Shown piece after piece: positions 1 to 8,036 of a stretch of 64,000 nucleotides of DNA. The notes beneath the pieces were generated by a model, which worked only from the letters and a program-made list of their open reading frames with translations, had not been told where the DNA came from and made no database searches. Origin of the DNA: Myxococcales bacterium (lineage in GTDB: Bacteria > Myxococcota > Myxococcia > Myxococcales > JAJYLH01); contig JAJYLH010000011.1 of assembly GCA_021787845.1 (NCBI GenBank), forward strand, positions 41,054-105,053. Direction: 5' to 3'. Each line of letters starts with the position of its first letter. The stretch's first letter is position 1. A program made the translations under genes and the position numbers.

Positions 1-678
1 CTCGACACCGAGGCGCGGGCATATCGGGCGCTGGGGACGTTGATGGGCACCGAGGAGCCGGTGCGGGTCGTGCCCGCCGCGAGCGAAGCGGCACCGCTCC
101 CGCCGTCGGAGACGCTGGTCCGGCAGGCGCTCACGCTCCGGCCGGAGATCGCGGCGAACGAACGGCTGAACGAGGCGGCGAAGCTGTCGGCGAAAGCGCA
201 AGCCTGGGGTTGGGCGCCGACGCTCGCGGCCTTCGGGCAGGCGCATGTCGGAAACTACGAGAGCTTCTCCGGCGACGACTACGCGTGGGCGGCGGGAATC
301 GAGCTCGACTGGTCGATCTACGACGGCGGGATGCGCCGGGCGCAAGAGGACATCGACGAGGCGCGGTGGGCGGAAGGGCAAGCGCGAATCGAAGCGCTGC
401 GTGACAGCATCCGCGACGGGGTGGTCGACGCGCGCCGGGCGATCGGGACGAAAGAGAGCGCGCTCAAGGCGGCGGGCGAGGAGGTCGACCTCGCCCAGGC
501 GACGCTCAAGCTGGTGCGGGCGCAGTACGACGCGGGTCAGGCGACGCAGCTCGATTTGCTCCAGGCGCAGGACTCGCTCGTCTCGGCGGAGGTCGCGCGG
601 GCGAGCGCGCGGTTCGGGCTTTCGCTCGCGACCATCGATTTGCAACGCGAGACCGGGACGTTCCCGGCAGGAGGTTGA
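1..678 (+). CDS. TolC-family outer membrane efflux protein, C-terminal part
   Basis: The reading frame is open from the first base of the window and stops at TGA 676-678, so the N-terminus lies outside; 225 residues are visible. The C-terminal stretch has the TolC/OEP pattern of long amphipathic helices rich in Ala, Arg and Glu, including AQYDAGQATQLDLLQAQDSL and a final ATIDLQRETG. TolC proteins form trimeric channels across the outer membrane that dock on an inner-membrane pump through a HlyD-type adaptor. The next gene is exactly such an adaptor and begins 4 bases after the stop; its ribosome-binding site (GGAGG, about 670-674) lies inside this gene. Substrate cannot be told. Confidence 0.88.
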   Translation, partial: LDTEARAYRALGTLMGTEEPVRVVPAASEAAPLPPSETLVRQALTLRPEIAANERLNEAAKLSAKAQAWGWAPTLAAFGQAHVGNYESFSGDDYAWAAGIELDWSIYDGGMRRAQEDIDEARWAEGQARIEALRDSIRDGVVDARRAIGTKESALKAAGEEVDLAQATLKLVRAQYDAGQATQLDLLQAQDSLVSAEVARASARFGLSLATIDLQRETGTFPAGG

Positions 679-681
679 GCG

Positions 682-1728
682 ATGAAGAAGGGACTGCGGG
701 CGATTCTCTTGCTCGCCATCGGCCTCGCGGTGGCGCTGGCGTGGCGGGTGAAGGTGCTGCGGGCGGCTGCGCACGGGCCGGCGGGCGGTACGGGCGTCAT
801 CGAGGGCGTCGACGTGAACGTGACGAGCCGCCTGCCGGCGCGCATCGCCAAGGAGTTCGCGCGCGAAGGCGACCTGGTCAAGGAAGGCGCGGTGCTGGTC
901 CAGCTCAACTGCGACGAGGAAGAGGCGCGGCTTTCCGAGGCGGAGGCGCGGGCGGACGTGGCGAAAGCGACGCTCGACGCGTCGGAGGCGAACGCGAAGT
1001 CGGCGGTGAAGAACGTGGCGGCGGCGCGCGGCGGGGTTCTCGCGGCGAGCTCGCAGATCGACGCGCTCCTCGCGCAGGAGAGGCTCGCGAAGCTGGAGCT
1101 CGCGCGCAACGAACGCCTGTATTCGGAAGGAGCGGTGACGCAGGCGGTGATCGACGCGGCCCAGTCTCGCGAGGCGACGCTGCAAGGGCAGATTGCGGCG
1201 CAGCGGGCGAACGCGAGCTCGAGTCAGGACAAGGCGGCGGCGGTCGCGCAGGCGGGCGACGCGGCGCAGGCGCAAATCGAGGTCGCCCAGAGCAATCTGG
1301 AGCTTGCGAAGGCGGACGTAGACCTGGCGAAGACGCAAACGGCGGAGTGCACGCTCACCGCGCCGCGTTCGGGGATGATCGCGACCCGCAACTACTATCC
1401 GGGCGAAGCCGTGCAGCCGGGGAGCGTCATCTTCACCATCACCGACGTTTCCGACGCGCTGACTCGCTTCTACCTCCCGAACCAGGAGCTCGCCGCCGCC
1501 GCGCCCGGCCGCGCCGTGACCATCGTCGCCGACGCCTACCCCGGCCGCACCTTCCGCGGCACCATCTACTACGTGTCGCCCAAGGCGGAGTTCACTCCGC
1601 GCAACGTCCAGACCCGGGAAGACCGCGAACGGCTGGTCTACGCGGTGAAGGTGCGCATCCCGAACAAGGACATGCTCCTGCGCGAAGGGATGCCCGTCGA
1701 AGTGCAGATAACCGGCACCGAAGAGTGA
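682..1728 (+). CDS. HlyD/EmrA-type membrane fusion protein (YbhG-like adaptor)
   Basis: This 348-residue protein has one N-terminal membrane anchor (residues about 5-22, ILLLAIGLAVALAW), a first half of a barrel-sandwich (lipoyl-like) domain around residues 40-75, a long Ala/Glu-rich coiled-coil hairpin (about 75-220), the second sandwich half with APRSGMIATRNYYPGE, and a beta-barrel C-terminus. This is the architecture of periplasmic adaptors that join an ABC pump to TolC. ATG 682 follows GGAGG by 7 bases. It is probably co-transcribed with the channel gene before it and the two ATPases and two permeases after it, an arrangement like ybhGFSR of enterobacteria. Confidence 0.9.
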   Translation: MKKGLRAILLLAIGLAVALAWRVKVLRAAAHGPAGGTGVIEGVDVNVTSRLPARIAKEFAREGDLVKEGAVLVQLNCDEEEARLSEAEARADVAKATLDASEANAKSAVKNVAAARGGVLAASSQIDALLAQERLAKLELARNERLYSEGAVTQAVIDAAQSREATLQGQIAAQRANASSSQDKAAAVAQAGDAAQAQIEVAQSNLELAKADVDLAKTQTAECTLTAPRSGMIATRNYYPGEAVQPGSVIFTITDVSDALTRFYLPNQELAAAAPGRAVTIVADAYPGRTFRGTIYYVSPKAEFTPRNVQTREDRERLVYAVKVRIPNKDMLLREGMPVEVQITGTEE

Positions 1729-1788
1729 AGCGGACGCGGGGTCTTGACCCGAACCCAATGGTTTGACGGTGACGTTTGCGAATCGGAG

Positions 1789-1808
1789 CCGGACACGCGA
1801 GTGTCCGG
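1789..1808. repeat. REP-like palindrome, copy 1
   Basis: A 20-bp palindrome CCGGACACGCGAGTGTCCGG lies between the adaptor gene and the first ATPase gene. An identical copy sits at 24390-24409 and a degenerate one near 24510-24530. It is short, intergenic and dispersed, like a REP-type hairpin. Function is unknown. Confidence 0.7.
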
Positions 1809-1856
1809 GTGCAGGCAGGGCGATGGCGTGCCCGATTCCGGCGGCATGGTTTGTTC

Positions 1857-1936
1857 CCGCTCATCCCGAGCGCAGTCGAGGGATGGGCGGTGGCGCGAAG
1901 GACCGCTCGTCCCTCGACTGCGCTCGGGATGAGCGG
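1857..1936. repeat. Perfect 27-bp inverted repeat
   Basis: The arms 1857-1883 and 1910-1936 are exact reverse complements (27 of 27), separated by 26 bases. Each arm contains CATCCCGAGCGCAGTCGAGG or its complement. The element lies inside the exporter cluster, between the adaptor and the first ATPase, and would form a very stable hairpin in the transcript. It could be a mobile palindromic element or an mRNA-stability or attenuation structure; the sequence does not decide. Confidence 0.8.
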
Positions 1937-2011
1937 TTCAGGTTGCTCGGCCCATGAACCCCCGATGGACGGGAGCGTGGCTTTGGGTTGGCGATGGAGG
2001 CAGGTCCTGAC

Positions 2012-2929
2012 ATGACGTCCGATCCGCGCATCGAGGCCAGGGGCTTGCAACGCAAGTTCGGGGAGGAAGTCGCGGTCAAGGGGCTGGACCTCCAGGTCGC
2101 GGCGGGGGAGATCTACGGTCTGGTCGGACCCGACGGCGCGGGAAAGACGACGACGTTGCGGATGCTGGCGGGGCTACTCGATCCGACGGCGGGTCGGGTT
2201 CGCGTCCTGGGAGAAGATCCCTTCGCGGCGGCGAGCAAGGTGCGCGAGCTGCTCGGCTACATGCCGCAGCAATACAGTCTCTACGGCGATCTCTCGGTCG
2301 ACGAGAACATGGCGTTCTTTCGGGAGCTCTTCTGTCTCGACCGCAAGGCGTTCAAGGAGCGCCGGCAGCGGCTCCTGGCGATGACGCGGCTGGAGCCGTT
2401 CGGCAAGCGGCGGGCGGACGCGCTCTCCGGCGGGATGTACAAGAAGCTGGCGCTGGCGTGCGCGCTCCTGCACGAGCCGAAGGTGCTGCTCCTCGACGAG
2501 CCGACGAACGGGGTCGATCCGGTCAGTCGGCGCGAGTTCTGGGACCTGCTCCACGATTTTCTCGCGGAGGGGATGGCGATCATCCTGGCGACGCCGTACA
2601 TGGACGAGGCGGCGCGCTGTCATCGGGCGGGTCTGTTGTATGCGGGGCGCCTCCTCGAGGAGGGGCGGCCGACGGAGATGCTGCGCGCGTTCCAGCATCC
2701 AGTCTACCGGGTCCACGGCGATCGGACGCGGGTGACGAGCTACATCGAGAAGAGCGACGACGTGATGGCCTTCACCCCGGCCGGGGCGGTCTTGCGCATC
2801 GTCGTCAAGCGCGGTCGAGAAGCGGGGGCACTCTCGCAGCTCAAGGCGCTCGGCGCCGAGGCCGTTCCCACCGCGCCGTCGTTCGAAGACCTCTTCCTCG
2901 CCCGCGTCCACGAGGAGGCGACGGCGTGA
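2012..2929 (+). CDS. ABC exporter ATP-binding protein, matches N-terminal half of YbhF
   Basis: A 305-residue ABC ATPase. Walker A is GPDGAGKTT (residues 39-47), Q-loop YMPQQ near 83, signature LSGGMYKK (138-145), Walker B VLLLDEP (158-164). The usual H-loop histidine is replaced: the motif reads ATPYMDEA. The GPDGAGKT form of Walker A and the TPYMDEA motif are what I know from the first ABC domain of YbhF, so this gene and the next ATPase look like the two halves of YbhF as separate genes. ATG 2012 was chosen over in-frame starts at 1988 and 1994 because GGAGG at 1996-2000 precedes it. Confidence 0.88.
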   Translation: MTSDPRIEARGLQRKFGEEVAVKGLDLQVAAGEIYGLVGPDGAGKTTTLRMLAGLLDPTAGRVRVLGEDPFAAASKVRELLGYMPQQYSLYGDLSVDENMAFFRELFCLDRKAFKERRQRLLAMTRLEPFGKRRADALSGGMYKKLALACALLHEPKVLLLDEPTNGVDPVSRREFWDLLHDFLAEGMAIILATPYMDEAARCHRAGLLYAGRLLEEGRPTEMLRAFQHPVYRVHGDRTRVTSYIEKSDDVMAFTPAGAVLRIVVKRGREAGALSQLKALGAEAVPTAPSFEDLFLARVHEEATA

Positions 2930-3058
2930 AGAGGCGGGAGACCTCGGCTTTCGTTTGTCGTCTCGAGCGATTCTCGGCCGCAGCCGCGAGCCCTGATCTA
3001 CAAAGCCGCGAAAGGCTCGCGCCGCGCGCAGAATCTCGGCGCCACGTAGCACGACTTC

Positions 3059-3150
3059 GTGGCACGGGCGTCCAAAGCCCGTGAGCGCTTGGGGACCTGC
3101 CATGCCAGCGGGTTCGACTGGGCTTTCACGGGCGAGGACGCCCGTGCCAC
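3059..3150. repeat. 91-bp family inverted-repeat element, copy 1
   Basis: A 92-bp element with inverted ends: GTGGCACGGGCGTCC at 3059 and GGACGCCCGTGCCAC ending at 3150. The interior has GGACCTGCCATGCCAGCGGG and GGCTTTCACGGGCGAGGACG. Related copies are at 4341-4431 and 5714-5804, and an end fragment is at 17726. All three full copies sit in junctions of the exporter cluster. The rest of this gap (2930-3375) holds no gene; it also contains a short hairpin GCGGGCGTCAGCCCGC near 3185-3200 whose relative occurs near 5660. Confidence 0.82.
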
Positions 3151-3375
3151 GATTCCGATCGTCTCCAAGGTCGAGCTTGGGTTGCGGGCGTCAGCCCGCG
3201 CTGAGCGGAGCGCGGGGTTCTTTCCGCGCGCAGTCGAAGGGCGGGCTCGGGAGATCCCTTCGATCCCCGTCCTTCGACTCCGTTCGCTCGTTCCTCGCTC
3301 GCTCCGCTCAGGACTCGCGGTGAACTCCCTGAAGCCTGTGGTGAAAGGGGTTGTGTCGCCAGGAGATGACATCCG

Positions 3376-4302
3376 ATGACTGACCTCGCGGTGCACGTCT
3401 CGCATCTGACGCGTCGCTTCGGCGACTTCGTGGCGGTCAAGGACGTGACCTTCGACGTCGGCCGCGGCGAGATCTTCGGCTACCTCGGAGCGAACGGCGC
3501 GGGAAAGTCGACGACCATCCGCATCCTCTGCGGCCTCCTCGCGGCGAGCGAGGGCGAGGCCACGGTCTCCGGCGTCGACGTCGTTCGCAAGCCAGACGCG
3601 GTTCGCCAGGTCATCGGCTACATGTCGCAGAAGTTTTCGCTCTACCTGGACATGACCGTGCAGGAGAACCTGGAGTTCTTCGGCGGCGCCTACGGGCTCT
3701 TCGGAAAGAAGTTCCGTCTGCGGCGCGACGCGGTCTCGGAAGAGCTGGAGCTCGCGGAGCTGGGCGATCGCATCACCGGTTCTTTGCCCGGGGGCTTGCG
3801 GCAGCGGCTCGCCCTGGCCTGCGCGGTCTTGCACCAGCCCGGCATCGTCTTCCTCGACGAGCCGACCGCCGGCGTCGACCCCGAGGCGCGCCGGATGTTC
3901 TGGCGGCTCATCCGCCGCCTCGCCGACGATGGCACGACCATCTTCGTGACTACCCACTACATGGACGAAGCCGAGTATTGCGACCGCGTGGGGCTGATGG
4001 TCACCGGTCGCCTCGCGGCGTTGGACACGCCGGGGAGCCTCAAGGAGACGTTCGTGCCGGGTCGGATGCTGGAAGTGCGCGGCGCGAGCGCGGAGGAGGT
4101 GCGCCAGGCAGCCGACGGCCTGCCGCTTCTCGGGGTGGAGCCGTTCGGCGCCGCGCTCCACGTCCGAGTGCCGGCGCCAGGGCCGTCCGCGAACGAGGTC
4201 GAGGGCACTCTGAAGCGTCAGGGTCTCGCCGGAGTCCATGTCGCCGACGCCGAGGTGACGCTCGAGGACGTCTTCCTCACCGTCGTCCGGGAGGACGCGT
4301 GA
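3376..4302 (+). CDS. ABC exporter ATP-binding protein, matches C-terminal half of YbhF
   Basis: A 308-residue ABC ATPase with Walker A GANGAGKST (residues 38-46), Q-loop YMSQKFSLY, Walker B IVFLDEP and an intact H-loop TTHYMDEAE. The signature reads LPGGLRQR, with Pro where Ser is usual. Together with the ATPase before it, which lacks the H-loop His, this suggests an asymmetric heterodimer in which one composite site is degenerate; that is inference. ATG 3376 follows a GGAG (about 3360) and starts an LTRRFGD strand typical of the family. A 446-bp gap with a repeat element separates it from the first ATPase, unusual within an operon. Confidence 0.88.
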   Translation: MTDLAVHVSHLTRRFGDFVAVKDVTFDVGRGEIFGYLGANGAGKSTTIRILCGLLAASEGEATVSGVDVVRKPDAVRQVIGYMSQKFSLYLDMTVQENLEFFGGAYGLFGKKFRLRRDAVSEELELAELGDRITGSLPGGLRQRLALACAVLHQPGIVFLDEPTAGVDPEARRMFWRLIRRLADDGTTIFVTTHYMDEAEYCDRVGLMVTGRLAALDTPGSLKETFVPGRMLEVRGASAEEVRQAADGLPLLGVEPFGAALHVRVPAPGPSANEVEGTLKRQGLAGVHVADAEVTLEDVFLTVVREDA

Positions 4303-4340
4303 TGGAACGGATCCAATTTCCTTGCGATGCAGACTCGCTA

Positions 4341-4431
4341 GTGGCACGGGCGTCCCCGCCCGTGAAAGCCTTGCTGAGCTTGCTGGCAATGGAGTTTTCC
4401 ATGTGTTCACGGGCGAGGACGCCCGTGCCAC
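4341..4431. repeat. 91-bp family inverted-repeat element, copy 2
   Basis: A 91-bp element with ends GTGGCACGGGCGTCC (4341) and GGACGCCCGTGCCAC (to 4431), in the gap between the second ATPase and the first permease. It is the second member of the family at 3059-3150 and 5714-5804; the interior differs more than the ends, which suggests that the inverted ends are what is conserved. Confidence 0.82.
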
Positions 4432-4510
4432 AATCCTATTTTTCAGGATCGTGACTGACTCGCGCGTGGAGTCAATGCCGAGTCATGGAACGATCCCGGG
4501 AGGCCCTGAC

Positions 4511-5620
4511 ATGAGGCGCTATCTTCGCCGGACGCTCGCCATCGCGCGCAAAGAGCTCCTGCACATGTTCCGGGACCCGACGGTGATGTACATGGCCTTG
4601 GGTCTGCCGGTGGTGATGCTGGTGATTTTCGGGTTCGGCGTGTCCCTCGACGTCGACCACGTGCCCATCGCGGTGATCGACCACGATCGTTCGCAGGCCT
4701 CGCGGCGCCTCGTCGAAGCGATGGTCGCCGGCGGCGCGTTCGAGAACAAAGTCCAGCTCCGCTCCGAGGACGAGGTCCCGCAGCTCTTCCAACGCGGCGA
4801 AGTCAAGGCGGCGCTGGTGATACCCGAGAACTACGAGCGCGACGTCGCCCGCCATCTTCCCGTCCAGGCGCAGCTCCTCGTCGATGGCAGCGACGGCACG
4901 GTGGCGAGCATCGCGATGGGCGACGCGATGGGAATCTTCCAAACGCTCTCCGATCGCTCGACCGGCGCCGCGCTCTCCCAAGGCCCGCCCATCCGCGTCC
5001 GCTTCAACCCGGCGATGCGCTCCGCGTTCAACTTCGTCCCCGGCGTGGTGGTGATGATTCTCGGGATGATCTCGACGCTCCTGACGGCGCTGACGGTCGC
5101 CCGGGAGTGGGAACGCGGGAGCATGGAGCAGCTCTTCGCGACCCCGGTCACGCGCAGCCAAATCATCCTCGGCAAGGTGACGCCCTACGTCGCGCTGGGG
5201 ATGCTCCAGGCGCTGCTCATCGTGACGCTCGGCTCCTACCTCTTCGACGTGCCGCTCGCGGGCTCGATGCCGCTCCTCTTCGGCTCGTCGCTCCTGTTCC
5301 TCCTCGGGATGCTGGGCATCGGGCTTCTCGTCAGCGTGTGGACGAAGAGCCAGCTCATGGCCGTCCAGTTCTCCGCGATGTTCGGGTTCCTTCCGTCGAT
5401 GCTCCTCTCCGGCTTCATCTTCCCAGTCGGCAACATGCCGTTCTGGCTGCAGGCCTTCGCCTCGCTGTTCCCCGCCCGGTACTACTTGCAGGCGCTGCGC
5501 GGCCTGATGCTCAAAGGCACCGGCCTCGCCATCCTCTGGCCGAACTTCCTCATCCTCGCCGGGTTCTCGACCCTGGTCCTCATCTTCGCCGTCTTGAAGT
5601 TCAAGCGGCGGCTGGCGTAG
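4511..5620 (+). CDS. ABC-2 type permease, YbhS-like
   Basis: A 369-residue ABC-2 membrane protein. A first membrane helix (about residues 26-44) is followed by a roughly 130-residue extracytoplasmic domain beginning LDVDHVPIAVIDHDRSQAS, then a cluster of about five helices from residue 175. The cytosolic coupling motif AREWERGSMEQLFATPVTRS is the ABC-2 exporter signature. ATG 4511 is preceded by GGGAGG (4498-4503); the longer frame upstream runs through a repeat element and is not credible as coding. It should pair with the next permease and the two ATPases. Confidence 0.9.
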   Translation: MRRYLRRTLAIARKELLHMFRDPTVMYMALGLPVVMLVIFGFGVSLDVDHVPIAVIDHDRSQASRRLVEAMVAGGAFENKVQLRSEDEVPQLFQRGEVKAALVIPENYERDVARHLPVQAQLLVDGSDGTVASIAMGDAMGIFQTLSDRSTGAALSQGPPIRVRFNPAMRSAFNFVPGVVVMILGMISTLLTALTVAREWERGSMEQLFATPVTRSQIILGKVTPYVALGMLQALLIVTLGSYLFDVPLAGSMPLLFGSSLLFLLGMLGIGLLVSVWTKSQLMAVQFSAMFGFLPSMLLSGFIFPVGNMPFWLQAFASLFPARYYLQALRGLMLKGTGLAILWPNFLILAGFSTLVLIFAVLKFKRRLA

Positions 5621-5713
5621 AGCATGGGGAGCAACACCCCGCTCGCCCTTCGGCTGCGCATGGCGCGGGCTTACGCCCGCAACCCAAACTCGACCGTGGG
5701 CGGAATCGGGACA

Positions 5714-5804
5714 GTGGCACGGGCGTCCTCGCCCGTGAGAGCTCGGGAACCTGCCATGCCTGCAGGTTCGGCTGGGCTTTCACGGGCGAGGACGCCCGTG
5801 CCAC
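5714..5804. repeat. 91-bp family inverted-repeat element, copy 3
   Basis: A 91-bp element with ends GTGGCACGGGCGTCC and GGACGCCCGTGCCAC, between the two permease genes. Its interior (CCTGCCATGCCTGCAGGTTC, GGCTGGGCTTTCACGG) is close to that of copy 1. The 302-bp gap 5621-5922 holds this element, a small hairpin GCGGGCTTACGCCCGC near 5660, and no gene. Confidence 0.82.
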
Positions 5805-5922
5805 TAAGCCCTGTTGCGCCGCACCGAGAATCTGCGCGCGCCGACAAGATACTTGGGGTTCTTGGTTCAGGACGAGCGGTGTTGGCGCGGCCCGAGAATC
5901 TGCGAGGAAGGAGCGTGACCTG

Positions 5923-7038
5923 ATGCGCCGGTTTGTGTTGTCGCTCTGGAACGTGATGCGCAAGGAGCTGATTCAGGTCTTCCGGGACCGCCGGCAGGCG
6001 ACGACGCTGATTCTCGCGCCGGTGTTGCAGCTCGTTCTCCTGGGGAATGCCATCAACCTGCAGGTCGACCACGTCCCGACGGTGGTGTGCGACCAGGATC
6101 GGAGCGAGATCTCGCAGCGGCTGACCAAAGAATTCTTCGCCAACCAAGACTTCAAGCTCAGCGACGTGGTGCTGAACCCGTCCCAGGCCCAGACCGACCT
6201 CGAATCGGGCAAGGCGGCGGTGGCGCTGATCTTCCCGCCTCGACTCCAGCGCGGCCTCGGGCGCAACGACGGTCCGGCGGCGCAGGTCATCGTCGACGGC
6301 GCGGATCCGACGCGGGCGCAGGTCGCGGTCAACGAAGCGAGCGTGTTTCTCACCCTCAACGGCCTCGCCGGCACGCCGATGATCCGCGAGGAGCCGGGTC
6401 CGACCATCATGCCGCGCATCTTCTACAACCCGACGCTCTCGACCACCATCTTCATGCTCGCGGGGATGTTCGGGATGCTTCTCCTCAACATCACCGCCAT
6501 CCAAGCGGCGATGGGTCTCGCGCGGGAAAAGGAGGCGGGGACGCTGGAGCAGGTGATGGTGACGCCCATCCGTCCGGTGGTCTTCCTCGCGGGGAAGAGT
6601 CTGCCCTACATCCTCTTCGGCCTCGTCGACGTGATGGCGGTACTGGTCGTGGGAAACCTCGCCTTCGGGATGCCGCTGCGCGGTTCGTTCGTGCTCCTCG
6701 GGTTCGCGTCGTTCCTCTACCTCTTTACGACCTTGGGCTTCGGCATCTTCCTCGCGACGATCAGCAACAACCAGCAGCAAGCGATGCTCGGCGCGTTCGC
6801 GTTCATGATGCCGGCGTCGCTCCTCTCCGGATTCATGACGCCGATCGCCAGCATGCCGGGCTGGCTCCAGCCGCTGACCCTGCTCGACCCGCTCCGGCAC
6901 TACATCGAAATCGCGCGCGGCGTGCTCCTCAAGGGCGGCGGCCTGGGCGACTTCACCCACCAGCTCCTGTGGCTCGCCCTCCTCGGCGCCGTCCTCCTCT
7001 GGGCCTCTGTCACCCGGTTCCAGAAGCGACACGCCTGA
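5923..7038 (+). CDS. ABC-2 type permease, YbhR-like
   Basis: A 371-residue ABC-2 permease, the partner of the one before. It has an N-terminal helix (TLILAPVLQLVLLGNAINL), an extracytoplasmic domain starting QVDHVPTVVCDQDRS, the coupling motif LAREKEAGTLEQVMVTP, and four to five C-terminal helices. ATG 5923 follows GGAAGGAG (5906-5913) by 9 bases. It is the last gene of the exporter cluster. Channel, adaptor, two ATPases and two permeases make a complete tripartite pump; YbhFSR-type pumps export drugs, cations or lipidic molecules, but the substrate here is unknown. Confidence 0.9.
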   Translation: MRRFVLSLWNVMRKELIQVFRDRRQATTLILAPVLQLVLLGNAINLQVDHVPTVVCDQDRSEISQRLTKEFFANQDFKLSDVVLNPSQAQTDLESGKAAVALIFPPRLQRGLGRNDGPAAQVIVDGADPTRAQVAVNEASVFLTLNGLAGTPMIREEPGPTIMPRIFYNPTLSTTIFMLAGMFGMLLLNITAIQAAMGLAREKEAGTLEQVMVTPIRPVVFLAGKSLPYILFGLVDVMAVLVVGNLAFGMPLRGSFVLLGFASFLYLFTTLGFGIFLATISNNQQQAMLGAFAFMMPASLLSGFMTPIASMPGWLQPLTLLDPLRHYIEIARGVLLKGGGLGDFTHQLLWLALLGAVLLWASVTRFQKRHA

Positions 7039-7130
7039 GCGCTCGCCTTCGCGCCGAGGTCGGCGATGAGGCGGCCTCACCCCTCGCTGGCGGCGCGCCC
7101 AATGCCGCACTACCGCGCATCGCGACCGCA

Positions 7131-7172
7131 GATCGGACCGATCGGTCCGATCCGACCGATCGGTCTGATCGT
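7131..7172. repeat. GATCGG palindromic element, copy 1
   Basis: A run of interleaved palindromes built from CGATCGG and its complement, for example GATCGGACCGATCGGTCCGA. Related elements are at 33501-33544, 43271-43315 and 54013-54050. This copy begins 93 bases after the last permease gene and precedes the next gene on the same strand. It may be a transcription-termination or mRNA 3'-end structure; no T-run follows. Confidence 0.75.
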
Positions 7173-7273
7173 CGCTGGCGGCGCCAGGGCTACGGGGAGC
7201 GAGGCCGTGGTCGCGCATCGCCCGTGCCCCGGTCCGAGGCGATGTTCCCTCGCCTTCGCGCGGCCGCGATGGT

Positions 7274-7858
7274 ATGTTCTCGGTCGTGCGCGACGGGCTG
7301 GACATCGGTTTCGCGTTGGACCGCCGCTGGCGCTTCTTGCGAGGCGAGATGGAAACGACGAAGAAGCCGGCGCTGCTCGCGCTGGCGCGGGTGCTGGCCG
7401 AGGCGCGAGTTCCCTACGCCGTCATCGGCGGGGTGGCGCTCCAGATTCACCAGCGCGAGCCGCGAACGACGCTGGGCATCGACGTGGCGGTGCCCGACCG
7501 CGCGCGAATTCCCACCTCGGCCTTGGAATCGAGCGGCTTCGCGAAGACCGGGACCTTCGCCCATTTGGAGAACTGGATCGGCCCGGACCAGACGCCGGTG
7601 CAGTTCACGGACGACCCGGCGCTCGCGTCGGCGATCGGGCGCGCGGTCGAGATCGACCTCGAAAGCACGTCGATTCGCATCCTCAGCGTCGGCGACCTCC
7701 TGCACGAGAAGCTCCGAGCCGGGCGAGACCCGTCGCGGCGTCGCTCGAAGCGGTTGCAGGACCTCGCGGACGCCGAGTCCCTCTTGGAGCAGGCTCCCGC
7801 GCTGGCCGCCGAGCTGACCGCGGACGAGCGCGCCGTCCTCGATCGGTTGCCGAAGTAG
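7274..7858 (+). CDS. Nucleotidyltransferase-like protein (AbiEii/minimal NTase type)
   Basis: A 194-residue protein. Its core VPYAVIGGVALQIHQRE followed by RTTLGIDVAV fits the GG-x-A ... R-x-T-x-DID pattern of AbiEii-like and other minimal nucleotidyltransferases that move nucleotides onto RNA or protein. The second catalytic aspartate region is less clear. It stands alone: no AbiEi-like antitoxin is adjacent. A relative lies at 30933-31478. ATG 7274 gives the longest product; ATG 7349 (METTKKPALLALARV) is at least as plausible, since the domain begins there. Confidence 0.6.
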   Translation: MFSVVRDGLDIGFALDRRWRFLRGEMETTKKPALLALARVLAEARVPYAVIGGVALQIHQREPRTTLGIDVAVPDRARIPTSALESSGFAKTGTFAHLENWIGPDQTPVQFTDDPALASAIGRAVEIDLESTSIRILSVGDLLHEKLRAGRDPSRRRSKRLQDLADAESLLEQAPALAAELTADERAVLDRLPK

Positions 7859-7934
7859 CCGACTTCCTGTCGCCCCCGGGCGGCTCCCCGGGTCGCCGAC
7901 TCGCCGCCGACGGGCCGTCGATGGCTCCCCGGGC

Positions 7935-8036
7935 GGGCCGGGACAAGCCCGGCCCCTACGGTTCTGAATAGGCGATGGGAGGAGCATGGGTACTTCTGGC
8001 GGGTTACGCTAGAGAAGGCCAGGCTCCCGTCGCCTA
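7935..8036. terminator. Hairpins between convergent genes
   Basis: Two hairpins lie between the NTase-like gene (+) and the radical SAM gene (-). The first is a perfect 8-bp stem GGGCCGGG/CCCGGCCC (7935-7942, 7948-7955) with a 5-base loop. The second pairs TAGGCGATGGGAG (7969-7981) with CTCCCGTCGCCTA (8024-8036), the latter covering the radical SAM stop codon. Their position suggests bidirectional termination. Neither has a clear T-tract. Confidence 0.5.

Noticed and set aside
4322..4510. A longer N-terminus for the first permease
   Set aside because: The extra codons lie within a repeat element, and ATG 4511 has a clear GGGAGG site and the normal family start.
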